Shown here: positions 22,595-31,580 of the stretch, piece after piece | Layout: each line of letters starts with the position of its first letter | Position numbering within the stretch: position 1 is the first letter of the stretch | Source of the DNA: Alphaproteobacteria bacterium | Lineage (GTDB): Bacteria; Pseudomonadota; Alphaproteobacteria; Micavibrionales; Micavibrionaceae | NCBI GenBank assembly: GCA_021775965.1 | Contig: JAJFGV010000036.1 | Location: 1 to 38,313 of the forward strand | Direction of reading: 5' to 3' | DNA: 38,313 bases | Program-made: the position numbers and the translations under genes | Notes under the pieces: generated by a model | The model's input: only the letters and a program-made list of their open reading frames with translations | What the model was told of the DNA's origin: nothing | The model's database searches: none

Positions 22595-23995
22595 ATGGCG
22601 AAGTCATCCAAATCTTATGTCTGTCAGTCCTGCGGGGCCGTTTCAAGCAAATGGTCGGGCAAGTGCGAATCGTGTGAAGGGTGGAATTGCATCACCGAGG
22701 AAGTGGTGGCGGCCGCGCCTCCCAAGGGGCTGGGCAGTCGGAAAAAAGGTCGGGCGATCCAGTTTTCCGAGCTGAAAGACGAATCCGGCAAAGATTACAA
22801 ACGCCATGTTAGCGGGATTAAAGAGTTTGACCGTACCACCGGCGGCGGGCTGGTGCCGGGCTCGGCGATTTTGATTGGTGGTGATCCGGGGATCGGAAAA
22901 TCGACATTGTTGTTGCAGGTGGTGTGTGCGCTGTCGAAAAGTAATGCGCGCTGCGTTTATATCTCGGGTGAGGAAGCGGTGGATCAGGTGCGTATGCGCG
23001 CGCAGCGATTGGGTCTGGGTGATGCTAATGTGGAATTGGCGGCGGCGACATCGGTACGCGATATTATTGCCTCGATCGATGACACGCAAAATCCTGTGGA
23101 ATTGCTGGTGATTGATTCCATCCAGACGATGTTTATCGACACGATTGAAAGTGCACCCGGAACGGTGTCACAGGTGCGCACAAGCGCGCAGGAAATTATC
23201 CGCACAGCAAAAGCAAAAGGGATTGCCGTTATTTTTGTCGGCCATGTCACCAAAGACGGACAGATTGCCGGGCCGCGTGTGCTGGAGCATTTGGTCGATA
23301 CGGTGCTGTATTTTGAAGGCGATCGGTCGCATCACTTCCGCATTTTACGCAGCGTTAAAAACCGTTTTGGTCCTACGGATGAAATTGGTGTGTTTGAGAT
23401 GGCGCATCAGGGGCTGGTTGAAGTTGAAAACCCCTCTGCGCTGTTTCTCTCGCAGCGTCAGGGGGGCGTTGCGGGCAGTGCGGTGCTGGCGGCGCTCGAA
23501 GGGACGCGGCCTTTGCTGGTCGAGGTGCAGGCGCTGGTCGCGCCATCGAATATGGCCGCGCCACGGCGGGCTGTGCTGGGCTGGGACCCGAACAGGTTGG
23601 CGATGATTGTTGCGGTGCTGGAATCAAGATGTGGGCTGCGATTGTCGGGCAATGATATTTTCCTGAACATTGCTGGCGGGATAAGGATTAACGAACCGGC
23701 GGCGGATTTGGCGGTTGCGGCGGCGCTGGTCAGTGCGTTGAGCGGGCAGCCGTTGCCGCCCGAGACGGTGTTCTTCGGTGAGGTCGGTCTGGCCGGTGAG
23801 GTGCGGCAGGTTGCGCAGCCGGACCTACGATTAAAGGAAGCATCGAAATTAGGCTTTGAAAAAGCGGTGGTGCCGAAGGCGAAAAAGGAATTTGCGGGTA
23901 GTGTGAAAGAGGTGATCGACATTACGCAAGCGGCGCATGTGCAGGATATTGCGGATATGTTTTCGGGGGAGGCGGACCAGAAGATATGCGCCTAA
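22595..23995 (+). CDS. radA: DNA repair protein RadA
   Basis: A 466-residue RecA-like helicase that extends recombination intermediates. It has a C4 zinc finger at the N terminus (Cys10, 13, 24 and 27 in CQSCG...CESC), Walker A GGDPGIGKST (about 95-104), the family hallmark KNRFGPTDEIGVFEM, and a C-terminal Lon-like domain with NDIFLNIAGGIRINEPAADL. The frame opens at a TTG six codons earlier, but MAKSSKSYVCQSCG is the usual RadA beginning, so the ATG at 22595 is chosen. The length is normal. Confidence 0.96.
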   Translation: MAKSSKSYVCQSCGAVSSKWSGKCESCEGWNCITEEVVAAAPPKGLGSRKKGRAIQFSELKDESGKDYKRHVSGIKEFDRTTGGGLVPGSAILIGGDPGIGKSTLLLQVVCALSKSNARCVYISGEEAVDQVRMRAQRLGLGDANVELAAATSVRDIIASIDDTQNPVELLVIDSIQTMFIDTIESAPGTVSQVRTSAQEIIRTAKAKGIAVIFVGHVTKDGQIAGPRVLEHLVDTVLYFEGDRSHHFRILRSVKNRFGPTDEIGVFEMAHQGLVEVENPSALFLSQRQGGVAGSAVLAALEGTRPLLVEVQALVAPSNMAAPRRAVLGWDPNRLAMIVAVLESRCGLRLSGNDIFLNIAGGIRINEPAADLAVAAALVSALSGQPLPPETVFFGEVGLAGEVRQVAQPDLRLKEASKLGFEKAVVPKAKKEFAGSVKEVIDITQAAHVQDIADMFSGEADQKICA

Positions 23996-24004
23996 TCGCC
24001 GTCA

Positions 24005-24066
24005 TATGGACCCCGGCTGTCTAAGCCTGCTTCGTCAAGCCCCCGGTCGGCCGCCGGGGTGACGGA
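24005..24066. repeat. Palindromic repeat, copy 3
   Basis: ACCCCGGC pairs with GCCGGGGT across about 55 bases. The inner part shares CTAAGCCTGCT with copy 2 (18406-18451), and the ends share the TGGA and TGACGGA borders with copy 1. It fills the gap between radA and cvpA and, as a strong RNA hairpin, could also slow transcription between them. Confidence 0.75.
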
Positions 24067-24148
24067 TGGGGAAGGAAACCCTTGCTTTTTTGGGCTATTT
24101 TGCTTATCAATTCAACTTCCGCCACGCTTAAAGCAGGTAAAAGCGCTC

Positions 24149-24868
24149 ATGATTGTTGATATTCTCGCTCTTGTTGTTTTACTGATCTCGGCTGTTATTG
24201 CCTTTTTGCGTGGTTTTATCCGCGAAATCCTCACTATTTTCGGCACGGTTGGCGCTATGGCAGCGGCCTATTTTGGCGGGCCATATTTTATCCCCACTGT
24301 TCATGAATGGCTGGGTGTGGTGGCGGATGAGCAGCCGAAACGGCTGTTTGGTGTTCTTCCTTATGATTTGCTCGGCAATATTTTGGCTTATGGTGCCATT
24401 TTTGTGACGGTGATTATTGTGCTCTCGGTCATCAGCCATATTTTGGCAGAGACGGCAAAATCGATGGGTCTTGGCGCGGTGGATCGGACCCTTGGCGTTG
24501 TTTTTGGTTTGCTGCGTGGGTTGGTGTTGTTGGGGCTTTTGTACTTGCCGGTGCATTTGATGGTCGCACCGGAAACCAAAACCGAATGGTTTGAGGGCAG
24601 CAAGGCACATTTTTACATTGAGAAGACGGCTGCTTTGATGGAGACGTTCCTGCCTGAATCGACGATGGATGACATTGAAGACAAAGTCGAAGGTGGTGCG
24701 GCGAGCACGCGCGAAAAACTTGAAGACATGAACATCCTGCAGAAAAATGGCGCGCAGCAAATCGAAGATCAGCAGAAAAACGCGCCGGGCTATACCGAAG
24801 AGTTTAGAGACGAAATGGATCAGTTGTTTGAACAGAAGACAGATGATGAACGTAAGCTCAATGAATGA
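24149..24868 (+). CDS. cvpA: CvpA family membrane protein
   Basis: A 239-residue inner-membrane protein with about four hydrophobic segments (residues 3-20, 28-45, 75-100 and 115-135). It has the family start DILALVVLLISAVIAFLRG and the FGLLRGLVLLGLLYL segment, followed by a charged cytoplasmic tail. CvpA is required for colicin V export and for envelope stress tolerance in enterobacteria; its molecular function is not settled. The frame is open 30 codons upstream through the repeat, but ATG at 24149 begins the membrane domain. It overlaps purF, its usual partner, by about 20 bases. Confidence 0.92.
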   Translation: MIVDILALVVLLISAVIAFLRGFIREILTIFGTVGAMAAAYFGGPYFIPTVHEWLGVVADEQPKRLFGVLPYDLLGNILAYGAIFVTVIIVLSVISHILAETAKSMGLGAVDRTLGVVFGLLRGLVLLGLLYLPVHLMVAPETKTEWFEGSKAHFYIEKTAALMETFLPESTMDDIEDKVEGGAASTREKLEDMNILQKNGAQQIEDQQKNAPGYTEEFRDEMDQLFEQKTDDERKLNE

Positions 24869-26321
24869 TGATTATCACGACGACAAGTTCCATGATGAAT
24901 GCGGTGTTTTCGGCATTTACGGCCATGACGATTCAGCGGCGCTAACCGCGCTTGGGCTGCATGCTTTGCAGCATCGCGGCCAGGAAGCCTGCGGTGTTGT
25001 GAGTTTTGATGGCGAGCATTTTCATTCTAAAAAGGCATTGGGTTTGGTCGATAGCAATTTTGGTGAGGCGGCTGTTATTGAACAGCTCAAGGGTCATACC
25101 GCCATCGGCCATAACCGATATTCTACGACCGGCGAGTCCGGCATCCGCAATATTCAACCGCTTTATGCCGATATGGATTTTGGTGGGTTTGCGGTGGCGC
25201 ATAACGGAAATTTAACCAATTCGAATACGCTGCGTGCGGATTTGGTCAAGCGCGGCGCAATTTTTCAATCAACCAGTGATACCGAAGTGATTGTGCATTT
25301 GGTGGCGCTGTCGCAGAAAAAATCTGTGACGGAACGTTTAACCGATGCGCTGAAGAAAATTAAAGGGGCTTATTCCCTTGTTGCCAGCGCGCAGGATCAG
25401 ATCGTCGGTATGCGCGATCCGTATGGGATACGGCCGCTGGTGTTGGGCAAGCTTGCGGATAGTTATATTCTGGCCTCGGAAAGCTGTGCGCTGGATATTA
25501 TAGGTGCTGATTTTGTCCGCGATATCGAGCCGGGAGAGATGGTGGTGCTGAACGGCAAGGGCGTACAGAGTTCTTATCCGCTGGCCAAGAAGCCAGAGCG
25601 GTTTTGCATTTTTGAATATATTTATTTTGCGCGGCCCGATAGTTTCATGGAAGGAAAGTCGGTTTATGAAACGCGTAAAAATATCGGCGCCGAGCTGGCG
25701 CGTGAAGCGCCGGTCGATGTCGATTTGGTCGTGCCGGTTCCCGATAGCGGTACGCCGTCGGCGATTGGATTTGCGGAAGAAAGCGGCATTCCGTTCGAGC
25801 TTGGGATCATCCGCAATCACTATGTCGGGCGGACATTTATTGAGCCGAGCGATAAAATCCGCCATCTGGGTGTCAAGCTGAAACATAATGCCAACAAGGC
25901 TTACATCAAGGGCAAGAAGGTTGTGCTGGTCGATGATTCGATTGTGCGCGGCACGACATCGAAGAAAATTGTCGAGATGGTGCGCGCCGCCGGGGCGGAG
26001 GAAGTGCATATGCGGATTGCGTCGCCGCCAAGCAAGCATAGCTGTTTTTACGGCATTGATACGCCGTCATCGGAGGAGCTGCTGGCGTATCAAAAATCGG
26101 TTGAGGAAATTCGTGAGTTTATCGGTGCGGATTCGCTGGCGTATATTTCATTTGACGGGCTTTACCGTGCCGTTGGCGAGGCGCGGCGCAATGCCAAAAG
26201 CCCACAATATTGTGATGCCTGTTTCACTGGTGACTACCCGGCCGAGCTGACCGATCATGAGAACAAACGCAGCAGCGCCAAGATTACCGATCTGCGTGAG
26301 CGCCGGGTGAAGAATAAGTGA
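24846..26321 (+). CDS. purF: Amidophosphoribosyltransferase
   Basis: A 491-residue enzyme of the first committed step of purine synthesis: PRPP plus glutamine to phosphoribosylamine. The N-terminal glutaminase domain begins at the nucleophile Cys19 (DECGVFGIYGHDD), so a short propeptide must be removed. LHALQHRGQEACG and YSTTGESGIRNIQP are glutamine-site segments. The PRPP-binding loop VVLVDDSIVRGTTSKK is near residue 365, and a Cys that could bind the iron-sulfur cluster occurs in SPPSKHSCFYGID. Starts at 24843, 24846 and 24861 are all possible; 24846 has AGAAG seven bases upstream. It overlaps cvpA upstream and the SDR gene downstream by four bases. Confidence 0.97.
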   Translation: MNVSSMNDDYHDDKFHDECGVFGIYGHDDSAALTALGLHALQHRGQEACGVVSFDGEHFHSKKALGLVDSNFGEAAVIEQLKGHTAIGHNRYSTTGESGIRNIQPLYADMDFGGFAVAHNGNLTNSNTLRADLVKRGAIFQSTSDTEVIVHLVALSQKKSVTERLTDALKKIKGAYSLVASAQDQIVGMRDPYGIRPLVLGKLADSYILASESCALDIIGADFVRDIEPGEMVVLNGKGVQSSYPLAKKPERFCIFEYIYFARPDSFMEGKSVYETRKNIGAELAREAPVDVDLVVPVPDSGTPSAIGFAEESGIPFELGIIRNHYVGRTFIEPSDKIRHLGVKLKHNANKAYIKGKKVVLVDDSIVRGTTSKKIVEMVRAAGAEEVHMRIASPPSKHSCFYGIDTPSSEELLAYQKSVEEIREFIGADSLAYISFDGLYRAVGEARRNAKSPQYCDACFTGDYPAELTDHENKRSSAKITDLRERRVKNK

Positions 26322-27019
26322 TAGACCTATCAGGAAAGATTGCTTTGGTGACCGGGGCCTCGCGCGGGATTGGTGCAGCGGTGGCCAAGGGTCTGGCTGG
26401 CGCAGGGGCGCATGTAATTTTGCTGGCGCGGACGCAAGGCGCGCTGGAAGAAGTCGATGATGCCATTCGTGCAGCGGGCGGCAAGGCAACATTGATGAAG
26501 CTGGACCTGCGCAAGTTTGAGGATGTTGATAAGCTCGGCCCGGCGATCTTTGAGAAATTTGGTGCGCTCGATATTTTTGTCGGCAATGCGGGGGTGCTCG
26601 GCACGTTAACGCCGCTGCATCAGATGGACCCCAAAGAATGGCAAAAAGTTTTTGATATTAATGTTACCGCGAATGCGCGGTTGATCAGTACGCTGGATCC
26701 GTTGCTGCGGGCGTCTGATGCGGGCCGGATGATTTTTACAGGCTCGGGTATGGCACATAGGCCGCGCGCGTATTGGAGTGCGTATCGGGCGAGCAAGGCG
26801 GCGCTGGAGGCCATGGTTAAAATTTACGCGCAGGAGATAGAGCAAACCAATATGCGGGTTAATATTGTTTATCCTGGTGCCACACAAACTGATTTACTCG
26901 ATCAGGCCTATCCCGGCGGTTGCCCCGGTGATATCAAAGCGCCGGAAGATGTTGTGCAGACATATCTGGAGCTGGCGTCTTCGGATTGTGATCAGCATAG
27001 TGAAGTTATTGCAGCTTAG
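26318..27019 (+). CDS. Short-chain dehydrogenase/reductase
   Basis: A 233-residue classical SDR. The cofactor loop is VTGASRGIGA (11-20), followed by LDLRKFEDVD and NAG, the catalytic Ser in TGSGM and the YRASK motif. Arg-containing loops (SR, ARTQ) suggest NADP(H). The GTG start overlaps the purF stop (GTGA), so translation is probably coupled. SDR genes of this type commonly follow purF in alphaproteobacteria; the substrate is unknown. The C terminus is short compared with FabG. Confidence 0.9.
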   Translation: MIDLSGKIALVTGASRGIGAAVAKGLAGAGAHVILLARTQGALEEVDDAIRAAGGKATLMKLDLRKFEDVDKLGPAIFEKFGALDIFVGNAGVLGTLTPLHQMDPKEWQKVFDINVTANARLISTLDPLLRASDAGRMIFTGSGMAHRPRAYWSAYRASKAALEAMVKIYAQEIEQTNMRVNIVYPGATQTDLLDQAYPGGCPGDIKAPEDVVQTYLELASSDCDQHSEVIAA

Positions 27020-27020
27020 C

Positions 27021-28430
27021 TCACTTCACATACGGATTTTTAGAAGCTCTCACCAACAGACGGATCGGCACGGCGGGGATATCAAAATCCCTGCGTAGGC
27101 CGTTGATGATATAACGGCGATAGGCCGGTGGGAGTTTTTTGGGTTGTGAGGCCCAGAGCGCAAAAGTCGGCGGGCGGGTTTTAATCTGCGCAATATATTT
27201 AATACGGTTGCGGCGTCCTGATACCAGCGGCGCCGGGTTTTTACTCTCCATTGCTTGCAGCCAGCGGTTAAGACCGCCAGTGGCAATACGTTTGTTCCAC
27301 AGAGCGTATGTTGTCAAAACCTCTTGTAAAAGTTTGTCGATGTTTTTGCCGTTCAGTGCTGAAATGGTGGTAAAGCGCACGTCTTTAATCTGCGCCAGTG
27401 AATGCTCCAGCTTGTCTTCTAGAGTTTCCAGGGCTTCTTTTTTGTCTTTGACGGCGTCCCATTTGTTGACGGCAACGACCAGCGCGCGGCCTTCTTCAAT
27501 TACATGAGCGGCAATTTGCAAATCCTGTTTGTCGAAAATTTCATTACCATCAAGGACGAGAATAACAACTTGCGCCAGGCGAATGGTGCGCAGGGAATCT
27601 TCAACTGACATTTTTTCGATGTTATTTTGGACTTTGGCTTTGCGGCGCATACCGGCGGTATCGACCAGTTTGAAAGGACGGTCTTCATAGGTCCAGTCAA
27701 CGGCGATGGCGTCGCGGGTGATGCCTGCCTCGGGCCCGACCATGACGCGATGATCGTTGACGATGGAATTCAGGAGCGTTGATTTTCCGACATTGGGTCT
27801 GCCGACAATTGCAATTTTGACGGGCTTGTCGGGATCATCCTCTTCCTGGGTAAATTCAAAGTCTTCATCGCCTTCGATGTCATCAAGGTCAAAGCCGTCT
27901 TTTTGTTCGCTCTCGTCCTCGGGTTCTTCCTCCTCCACAGGGAAATGCGGGGTGAGCTGCTCATAAATATCTTCCATGCCTGTGCCATGCGAGGCGGAAA
28001 TGGCAACGGGTTCACCAAGGCCGAGGGAATAGGCCTCGCCAACGGCGGTGCCTGTTACTTTGTCGTTTTCACATTTATTGACGGCAAGAATGACCGGTTT
28101 TTTTTGCTTGCGCAGCCATTGCGCGAAATGTTCGTCAATCGGCGTGACACCCTCGCGCCCGTCAATGATGAACAACACGACATCGGTTTGCTTGAGGGCG
28201 GCTTCGGTTTGCTGGCGCATACGGCCTTGAATGGAATCGTCGAAACATTCTTCCAGGCCTGCGGTGTCGAGGATCCTGAATTCCCGGTCAAAAAGAGTGC
28301 CTTCGGCTTCGCGCCAGTCGCGCGTCACGCCGGGCGTGTCGTCAATGATCGCCAATTGCTTTCCGGCGAAGCGGTTGAAAAGGGTTGATTTGCCGACATT
28401 CGGACGGCCTATGATTGCGAGTGTGAACAT
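27021..28430 (-). CDS. der: GTPase Der (EngA), ribosome assembly
   Basis: A 469-residue essential GTPase with two G domains in tandem that matures the 50S subunit. The first P-loop is GRPNVGKSTLFN (8-19) and the second GRPNVGKSTLLN (near 210). Both have DTxG switch regions (DTPGVTRDWR and DTAGMRRK) and NKxD motifs (NKCEND, a variant, and NKWD). The linker between domains is long and very acidic, as in other alphaproteobacteria, and a KH-like domain ends the protein. The gene heads away from bamB with 11 bases between, in the common der-bamB-yfgM group, here read yfgM, bamB, der. Confidence 0.97.
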   Translation of the reverse strand: MFTLAIIGRPNVGKSTLFNRFAGKQLAIIDDTPGVTRDWREAEGTLFDREFRILDTAGLEECFDDSIQGRMRQQTEAALKQTDVVLFIIDGREGVTPIDEHFAQWLRKQKKPVILAVNKCENDKVTGTAVGEAYSLGLGEPVAISASHGTGMEDIYEQLTPHFPVEEEEPEDESEQKDGFDLDDIEGDEDFEFTQEEDDPDKPVKIAIVGRPNVGKSTLLNSIVNDHRVMVGPEAGITRDAIAVDWTYEDRPFKLVDTAGMRRKAKVQNNIEKMSVEDSLRTIRLAQVVILVLDGNEIFDKQDLQIAAHVIEEGRALVVAVNKWDAVKDKKEALETLEDKLEHSLAQIKDVRFTTISALNGKNIDKLLQEVLTTYALWNKRIATGGLNRWLQAMESKNPAPLVSGRRNRIKYIAQIKTRPPTFALWASQPKKLPPAYRRYIINGLRRDFDIPAVPIRLLVRASKNPYVK

Positions 28431-28441
28431 AGTGATTAGCT

Positions 28442-29776
28442 TTATCTAAATGCAGATAAAGTCCCGTCTTCGGCCAGGATGTAAAGCGTGCCGCCGGAAA
28501 TTACGGGTGGGATGGCGACGGTACGATCAACCGACCATTGCTGGCTAACGATGCCTTTGTTGGCCGTGACTTCGATGATGCGGCCACCGGTTCCGGCAAG
28601 AATAAGGCGGTCACCGGCGAAAATCGGACCGGTCCAAACGATGGGATCGTCTTTGCTCTCTGGATCTTCGTAGCGCGGTAGATCTACTACCCAGCGGATG
28701 ACGCCGTTTTCACGGCCCAGCGCGATCAACTGGTTGTCATTGGACAGCACAAAAATATGATTGCCGGCAACCCATGGCGTTTCGGCACCGCCAATTTCGC
28801 GTTGCCAAACGCGCACGCCGGTGCGTTCATCAATGGCAACAAGGCGACCGGAAAAACTAATCGCGATGACCAGACCTTTGTCGATGACCGGCAGGCCTTT
28901 GATGTCGGCCAATCCGGCCAACCCGCCAAAGCGGCGTAGGTTAGAGAGATTGTCCGACCATGCAACCGAGCCGTTGGCAACGCGCAGAGCTGTGATTTCA
29001 CCAGAGGAAAAGACCGGGACAACGATCTCATTATTGGCGGCCGGGCTGGCGGCGCCAAGAAGACCAGCGGTTTCGCTCAGGCCGTTATGTTCCCAAAGAA
29101 GCGTTCCATCTTCGGCGCTCATAGCCAGAAGGCGGTTATCAAGGGTTGAGATAAACACGCGGCCGCTCATGATGGTTGGCGCGGCCCGTGATGGCGCAGC
29201 AATTTTCTTGCGCCAGTAAAATTTCCCGTTAACCGGGTTGATGGCCAGAAGTTCGTTAAAGCCGTTGGTCACATAAAGGCGGCCATCGGAAAAAGCCATG
29301 CCGCCGGAGATTACGGGATCGTCTTCGTTGGGGGCCTCGACATCTCTTTCCCAGAGACGTTTTCCATCTGTGATTTGAAAGGCCGATAGTTTTGAATCGG
29401 TATCCAATGTAAAAATACGGCCATCAACGACGATAGGCTGAGCGGTTAGCGGTAATTCATCACTGCTGCCATCGCCGATATCGGCGGTCCAGACTTCGGT
29501 GAGCGGCCCCTGTCCCAGTTCGAGATGTTGCATCGAGTGGTTGGGGTAGCCACCAACTTGCGGCCAGAATTCATTACGCCACGGGTCCGGCGCGACCAGG
29601 CCTTGCTCTTCCAGAACAGGGTCTTCGGGCTCCAGGGACTGGGTGAGTTCGAGAACGGAAATGCGCTCGCCCTCCATCGGCGGTCCGTCATCGCCGCCAA
29701 ACATGCCGTCGACGGTGGAGCAGCTAGTTAAGATAAAGGCCAAACCAATGATCAGAAATGTTTGCTTCAACCTCAT
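28442..29776 (-). CDS. bamB: Outer membrane assembly lipoprotein BamB
   Basis: A 444-residue lipoprotein with signal peptide and lipobox LTSC (Cys19), then a PQQ-type beta-propeller. Recurrent blade motifs include LWERDVEAPNEDD, GKFYWRKKIAAPSR, GTLLWEHNGLSET, VRVWQREIGG and GVIRWVVDLPRY. BamB is the scaffold of the BAM complex that inserts outer-membrane barrels, and works at the periplasmic face of the outer membrane. Its start overlaps the stop of the yfgM-like gene by four bases, and der follows. Length is somewhat above the enterobacterial form, as usual in this class. Confidence 0.93.
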   Translation of the reverse strand: MRLKQTFLIIGLAFILTSCSTVDGMFGGDDGPPMEGERISVLELTQSLEPEDPVLEEQGLVAPDPWRNEFWPQVGGYPNHSMQHLELGQGPLTEVWTADIGDGSSDELPLTAQPIVVDGRIFTLDTDSKLSAFQITDGKRLWERDVEAPNEDDPVISGGMAFSDGRLYVTNGFNELLAINPVNGKFYWRKKIAAPSRAAPTIMSGRVFISTLDNRLLAMSAEDGTLLWEHNGLSETAGLLGAASPAANNEIVVPVFSSGEITALRVANGSVAWSDNLSNLRRFGGLAGLADIKGLPVIDKGLVIAISFSGRLVAIDERTGVRVWQREIGGAETPWVAGNHIFVLSNDNQLIALGRENGVIRWVVDLPRYEDPESKDDPIVWTGPIFAGDRLILAGTGGRIIEVTANKGIVSQQWSVDRTVAIPPVISGGTLYILAEDGTLSAFR

Positions 29777-30468
29777 GATCCTTCACCTTTACTTTTTGCA
29801 TTCTCAAGATCGCGTAGCGCATAAATATGCTGTAAAGCACTTGCCTTGTTGGATAGTGTTTCAGGCAATTGTTGCTCCGCCAGAATGATATCAAGCTGGG
29901 CCTGTGCGGCTTTGTAGTCCTGCGAAAAATGCGCGAGTATGACGGCGGACTCTAAATGCGCATGAAAGCGCCACGGGCTTTTGGTATTGGAGGAAACGCT
30001 TTGCAGTTTGGAAAGAAATTCTGCCTGTTTTTCCTTTTTATTTTCTTGGGCGCCTTCTTGTGCTGTGCCAAGGCGGACGCTCATGAGAATGGCGAGGTCG
30101 CGTAGCTCGGCGGGAATGGCAGAATCATTTGCGGCTTTTTCGTAGAGTGCCAGAGCCTCGCCCGGTTTTTCTTCGCTGATTAATGCGCCGGCGGCGGTGA
30201 GCAGGGCAATGCCGCGCAGGCCGGGACGAACGTTTTCGCCGGCCTGTGTCAGGGCAGCGGGCATGTCTTCAGATTCGAGCGCTTCGAGCAGAACACTGGT
30301 TTGTTTGATCTGGGCACTTTCATTCCAGCTGCGGTAGGCGGAATTGGCGGCGGTACCGAGAATAATGGCCACAATCGCGGCAATAAACCATTTGCCGTGG
30401 TCGGCCCATAGCTTTTCCAGGCGCTCTTGTTTAAGGGCTTCGTCTACTTCTGCAAATACATCTGCCAT
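29773..30468 (-). CDS. YfgM-like TPR membrane protein
   Basis: A 231-residue protein with a short cytoplasmic start (DVFAEVDEALKQERLEKLW), one membrane segment at about 27-44, and a periplasmic helical repeat domain. It matches the TPR_21/YfgM family; in E. coli YfgM is an ancillary SecYEG subunit that passes proteins to periplasmic chaperones. The position directly upstream of bamB and der agrees with this family. Translation is coupled to bamB by an ATGA overlap. Confidence 0.87.
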   Translation of the reverse strand: MADVFAEVDEALKQERLEKLWADHGKWFIAAIVAIILGTAANSAYRSWNESAQIKQTSVLLEALESEDMPAALTQAGENVRPGLRGIALLTAAGALISEEKPGEALALYEKAANDSAIPAELRDLAILMSVRLGTAQEGAQENKKEKQAEFLSKLQSVSSNTKSPWRFHAHLESAVILAHFSQDYKAAQAQLDIILAEQQLPETLSNKASALQHIYALRDLENAKSKGEGS

Positions 30469-30533
30469 ATTTCGTCATCCATCAGTGATTTGAGGGCTAT
30501 CTTAATGATATTTCACAAGGATTCCAGTGGTTT

Positions 30534-30941
30534 TTACTGGCAGACTCGATGGGGCATGGTTTCTAATGCCTGCTTTACTCTGTCTGTCTGCGCAAGGTTT
30601 CCAAACATAATCCCTTTTAAATCTGTTTTCAGACCTTCATCTCCTAGCGTTTCAACCAGTTTATACATCTGACTGGCTATAAACATAGCCGTGCTTATAG
30701 GAAAGTTATTTGAGTCATCCTCATTTTCTGAATATAGCAGTAGCAGATTCTTCACATCATTAGCTACCAAAGTTAGGTACATTTCCCGCATATTACCTTC
30801 AGGTAATTTTACAATCTCCTGAAACGTTGTAGCAATATGCTGTCCTTTTTCTTTGAATTTAGTGGGAAGCCCTCCTCTTTTTACATAATAAGCTTCTGTG
30901 AGCTCAGGCACGGTAAGGGAGGCTTTTCGTCGTTTTCGCAT
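30534..30941 (-). CDS. Orphan small basic protein
   Basis: A 135-residue protein I do not recognise. It starts MRKRRKASLTVPEL, is basic at the N terminus and helical after, with LPEGNMREMYLTLVANDVKNLLLLYSE and an ISTAMFIASQMYKLVETLGD helix. There is no signal peptide. It is AT-richer than its neighbours. A TTG codon 24 bases upstream is in frame but lies upstream of the -10 box described below, so the ATG at 30941 is the start. No Shine-Dalgarno is seen. The yfgM-like gene begins 65 bases downstream. Confidence 0.65.
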   Translation of the reverse strand: MRKRRKASLTVPELTEAYYVKRGGLPTKFKEKGQHIATTFQEIVKLPEGNMREMYLTLVANDVKNLLLLYSENEDDSNNFPISTAMFIASQMYKLVETLGDEGLKTDLKGIMFGNLAQTDRVKQALETMPHRVCQ

Positions 30942-30947
30942 GGAATA

Positions 30948-30975
30948 TTTATAAGCGACCTTCAAATTATGTCAA
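30948..30975 (-). promoter_or_regulatory. Strong promoter aimed at the ATG of the orphan gene
   Basis: On the minus strand a perfect TTGACA (30975-30970), a 16-base spacer and TATAAA (30953-30948). Six bases separate the -10 box from the ATG at 30941, so the expected start site is the A of the ATG: a leaderless transcript. Confidence 0.65.
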
Positions 30976-30983
30976 CAGATTTT

Positions 30984-31538
30984 TTACGCTTTCCACTTAA
31001 TTGAACAACCCATAGACGGGGTTTGGGCGGCAGGGCCGGTGCCGGTTTCGGCGATTTGGCTCATGGCTTCCAGTAATTCCGGGGTTGTGGTGTCATTGGC
31101 CGGGTCTTTGCCGCTGCTGTCGAGGCGGCCACGGTATTGGAGAGCGCCGTCTTTATCGAAGCCGAAGAAGTCGGGCGTGCAGATAGCGTCATAGGCTTTG
31201 GCGACGTCTTGCGTTTCATCAATTAAGTAGGGAAAAGTGAAATTATTGGCGCTCGCGAATTTTTGCATGTTCTCAAAGGAATCTGCAGGATGGGTTTCTG
31301 TGTCGTTAGACATGATGGCGACAACGCCGATTCCTTTGTTTTGTAGTGCCTTCGCGGTTTGCGGTAGGCGGTCCATGATGCCCTTCACATAAGGGCAATG
31401 ATTGCAGATAAACATCACCAGCGTGCCGTTTTTACCCTTCACACCGGCAAGGCTTACGCGTTCGCCATCAATGTTTTTCAGTGAAAAATCAGGGGCGTAA
31501 AAGCCTTCTTCTTTTTGTGGGGTGTGGAGCAATGCCAT
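30984..31538 (-). CDS. Thioredoxin-fold (AhpC/TSA-like) protein
   Basis: A 184-residue cytoplasmic protein of the redoxin/AhpC-TSA-like group. APDFSLKNIDGERVSL leads into the redox site FICNHCPYVK (Cys45 and Cys48). YDAICTPDFFGFDKDG contains the cis-Pro loop, and the ending SMGCSIKWK is typical of this subgroup. Function in the group is unproven; thiol peroxidase or reductase activity is likely. It lies alone, its stop codon just upstream of the promoter of the orphan gene, and it is divergent from the gene at 31581. Confidence 0.9.
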   Translation of the reverse strand: MALLHTPQKEEGFYAPDFSLKNIDGERVSLAGVKGKNGTLVMFICNHCPYVKGIMDRLPQTAKALQNKGIGVVAIMSNDTETHPADSFENMQKFASANNFTFPYLIDETQDVAKAYDAICTPDFFGFDKDGALQYRGRLDSSGKDPANDTTTPELLEAMSQIAETGTGPAAQTPSMGCSIKWKA

Positions 31539-31565
31539 GGGTGGTTTCCTTTCATTTGTTTGAGC

Positions 31566-31574
31566 TGGTATACT
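31566..31574 (+). promoter_or_regulatory. Extended -10 promoter placed for leaderless transcription
   Basis: TG-G-TATACT (TG at 31566-31567, hexamer at 31569-31574) lies six bases before the ATG at 31581. The predicted start site is the start codon itself, and no Shine-Dalgarno precedes it. The -35 region is weak. Confidence 0.5.
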
Positions 31575-31580
31575 ATATAT

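Noticed and set aside
25338-26039. Reverse-strand 233-codon frame opposite purF
   Set aside because: Shadow of purF; composition unlike a protein and no start signals.
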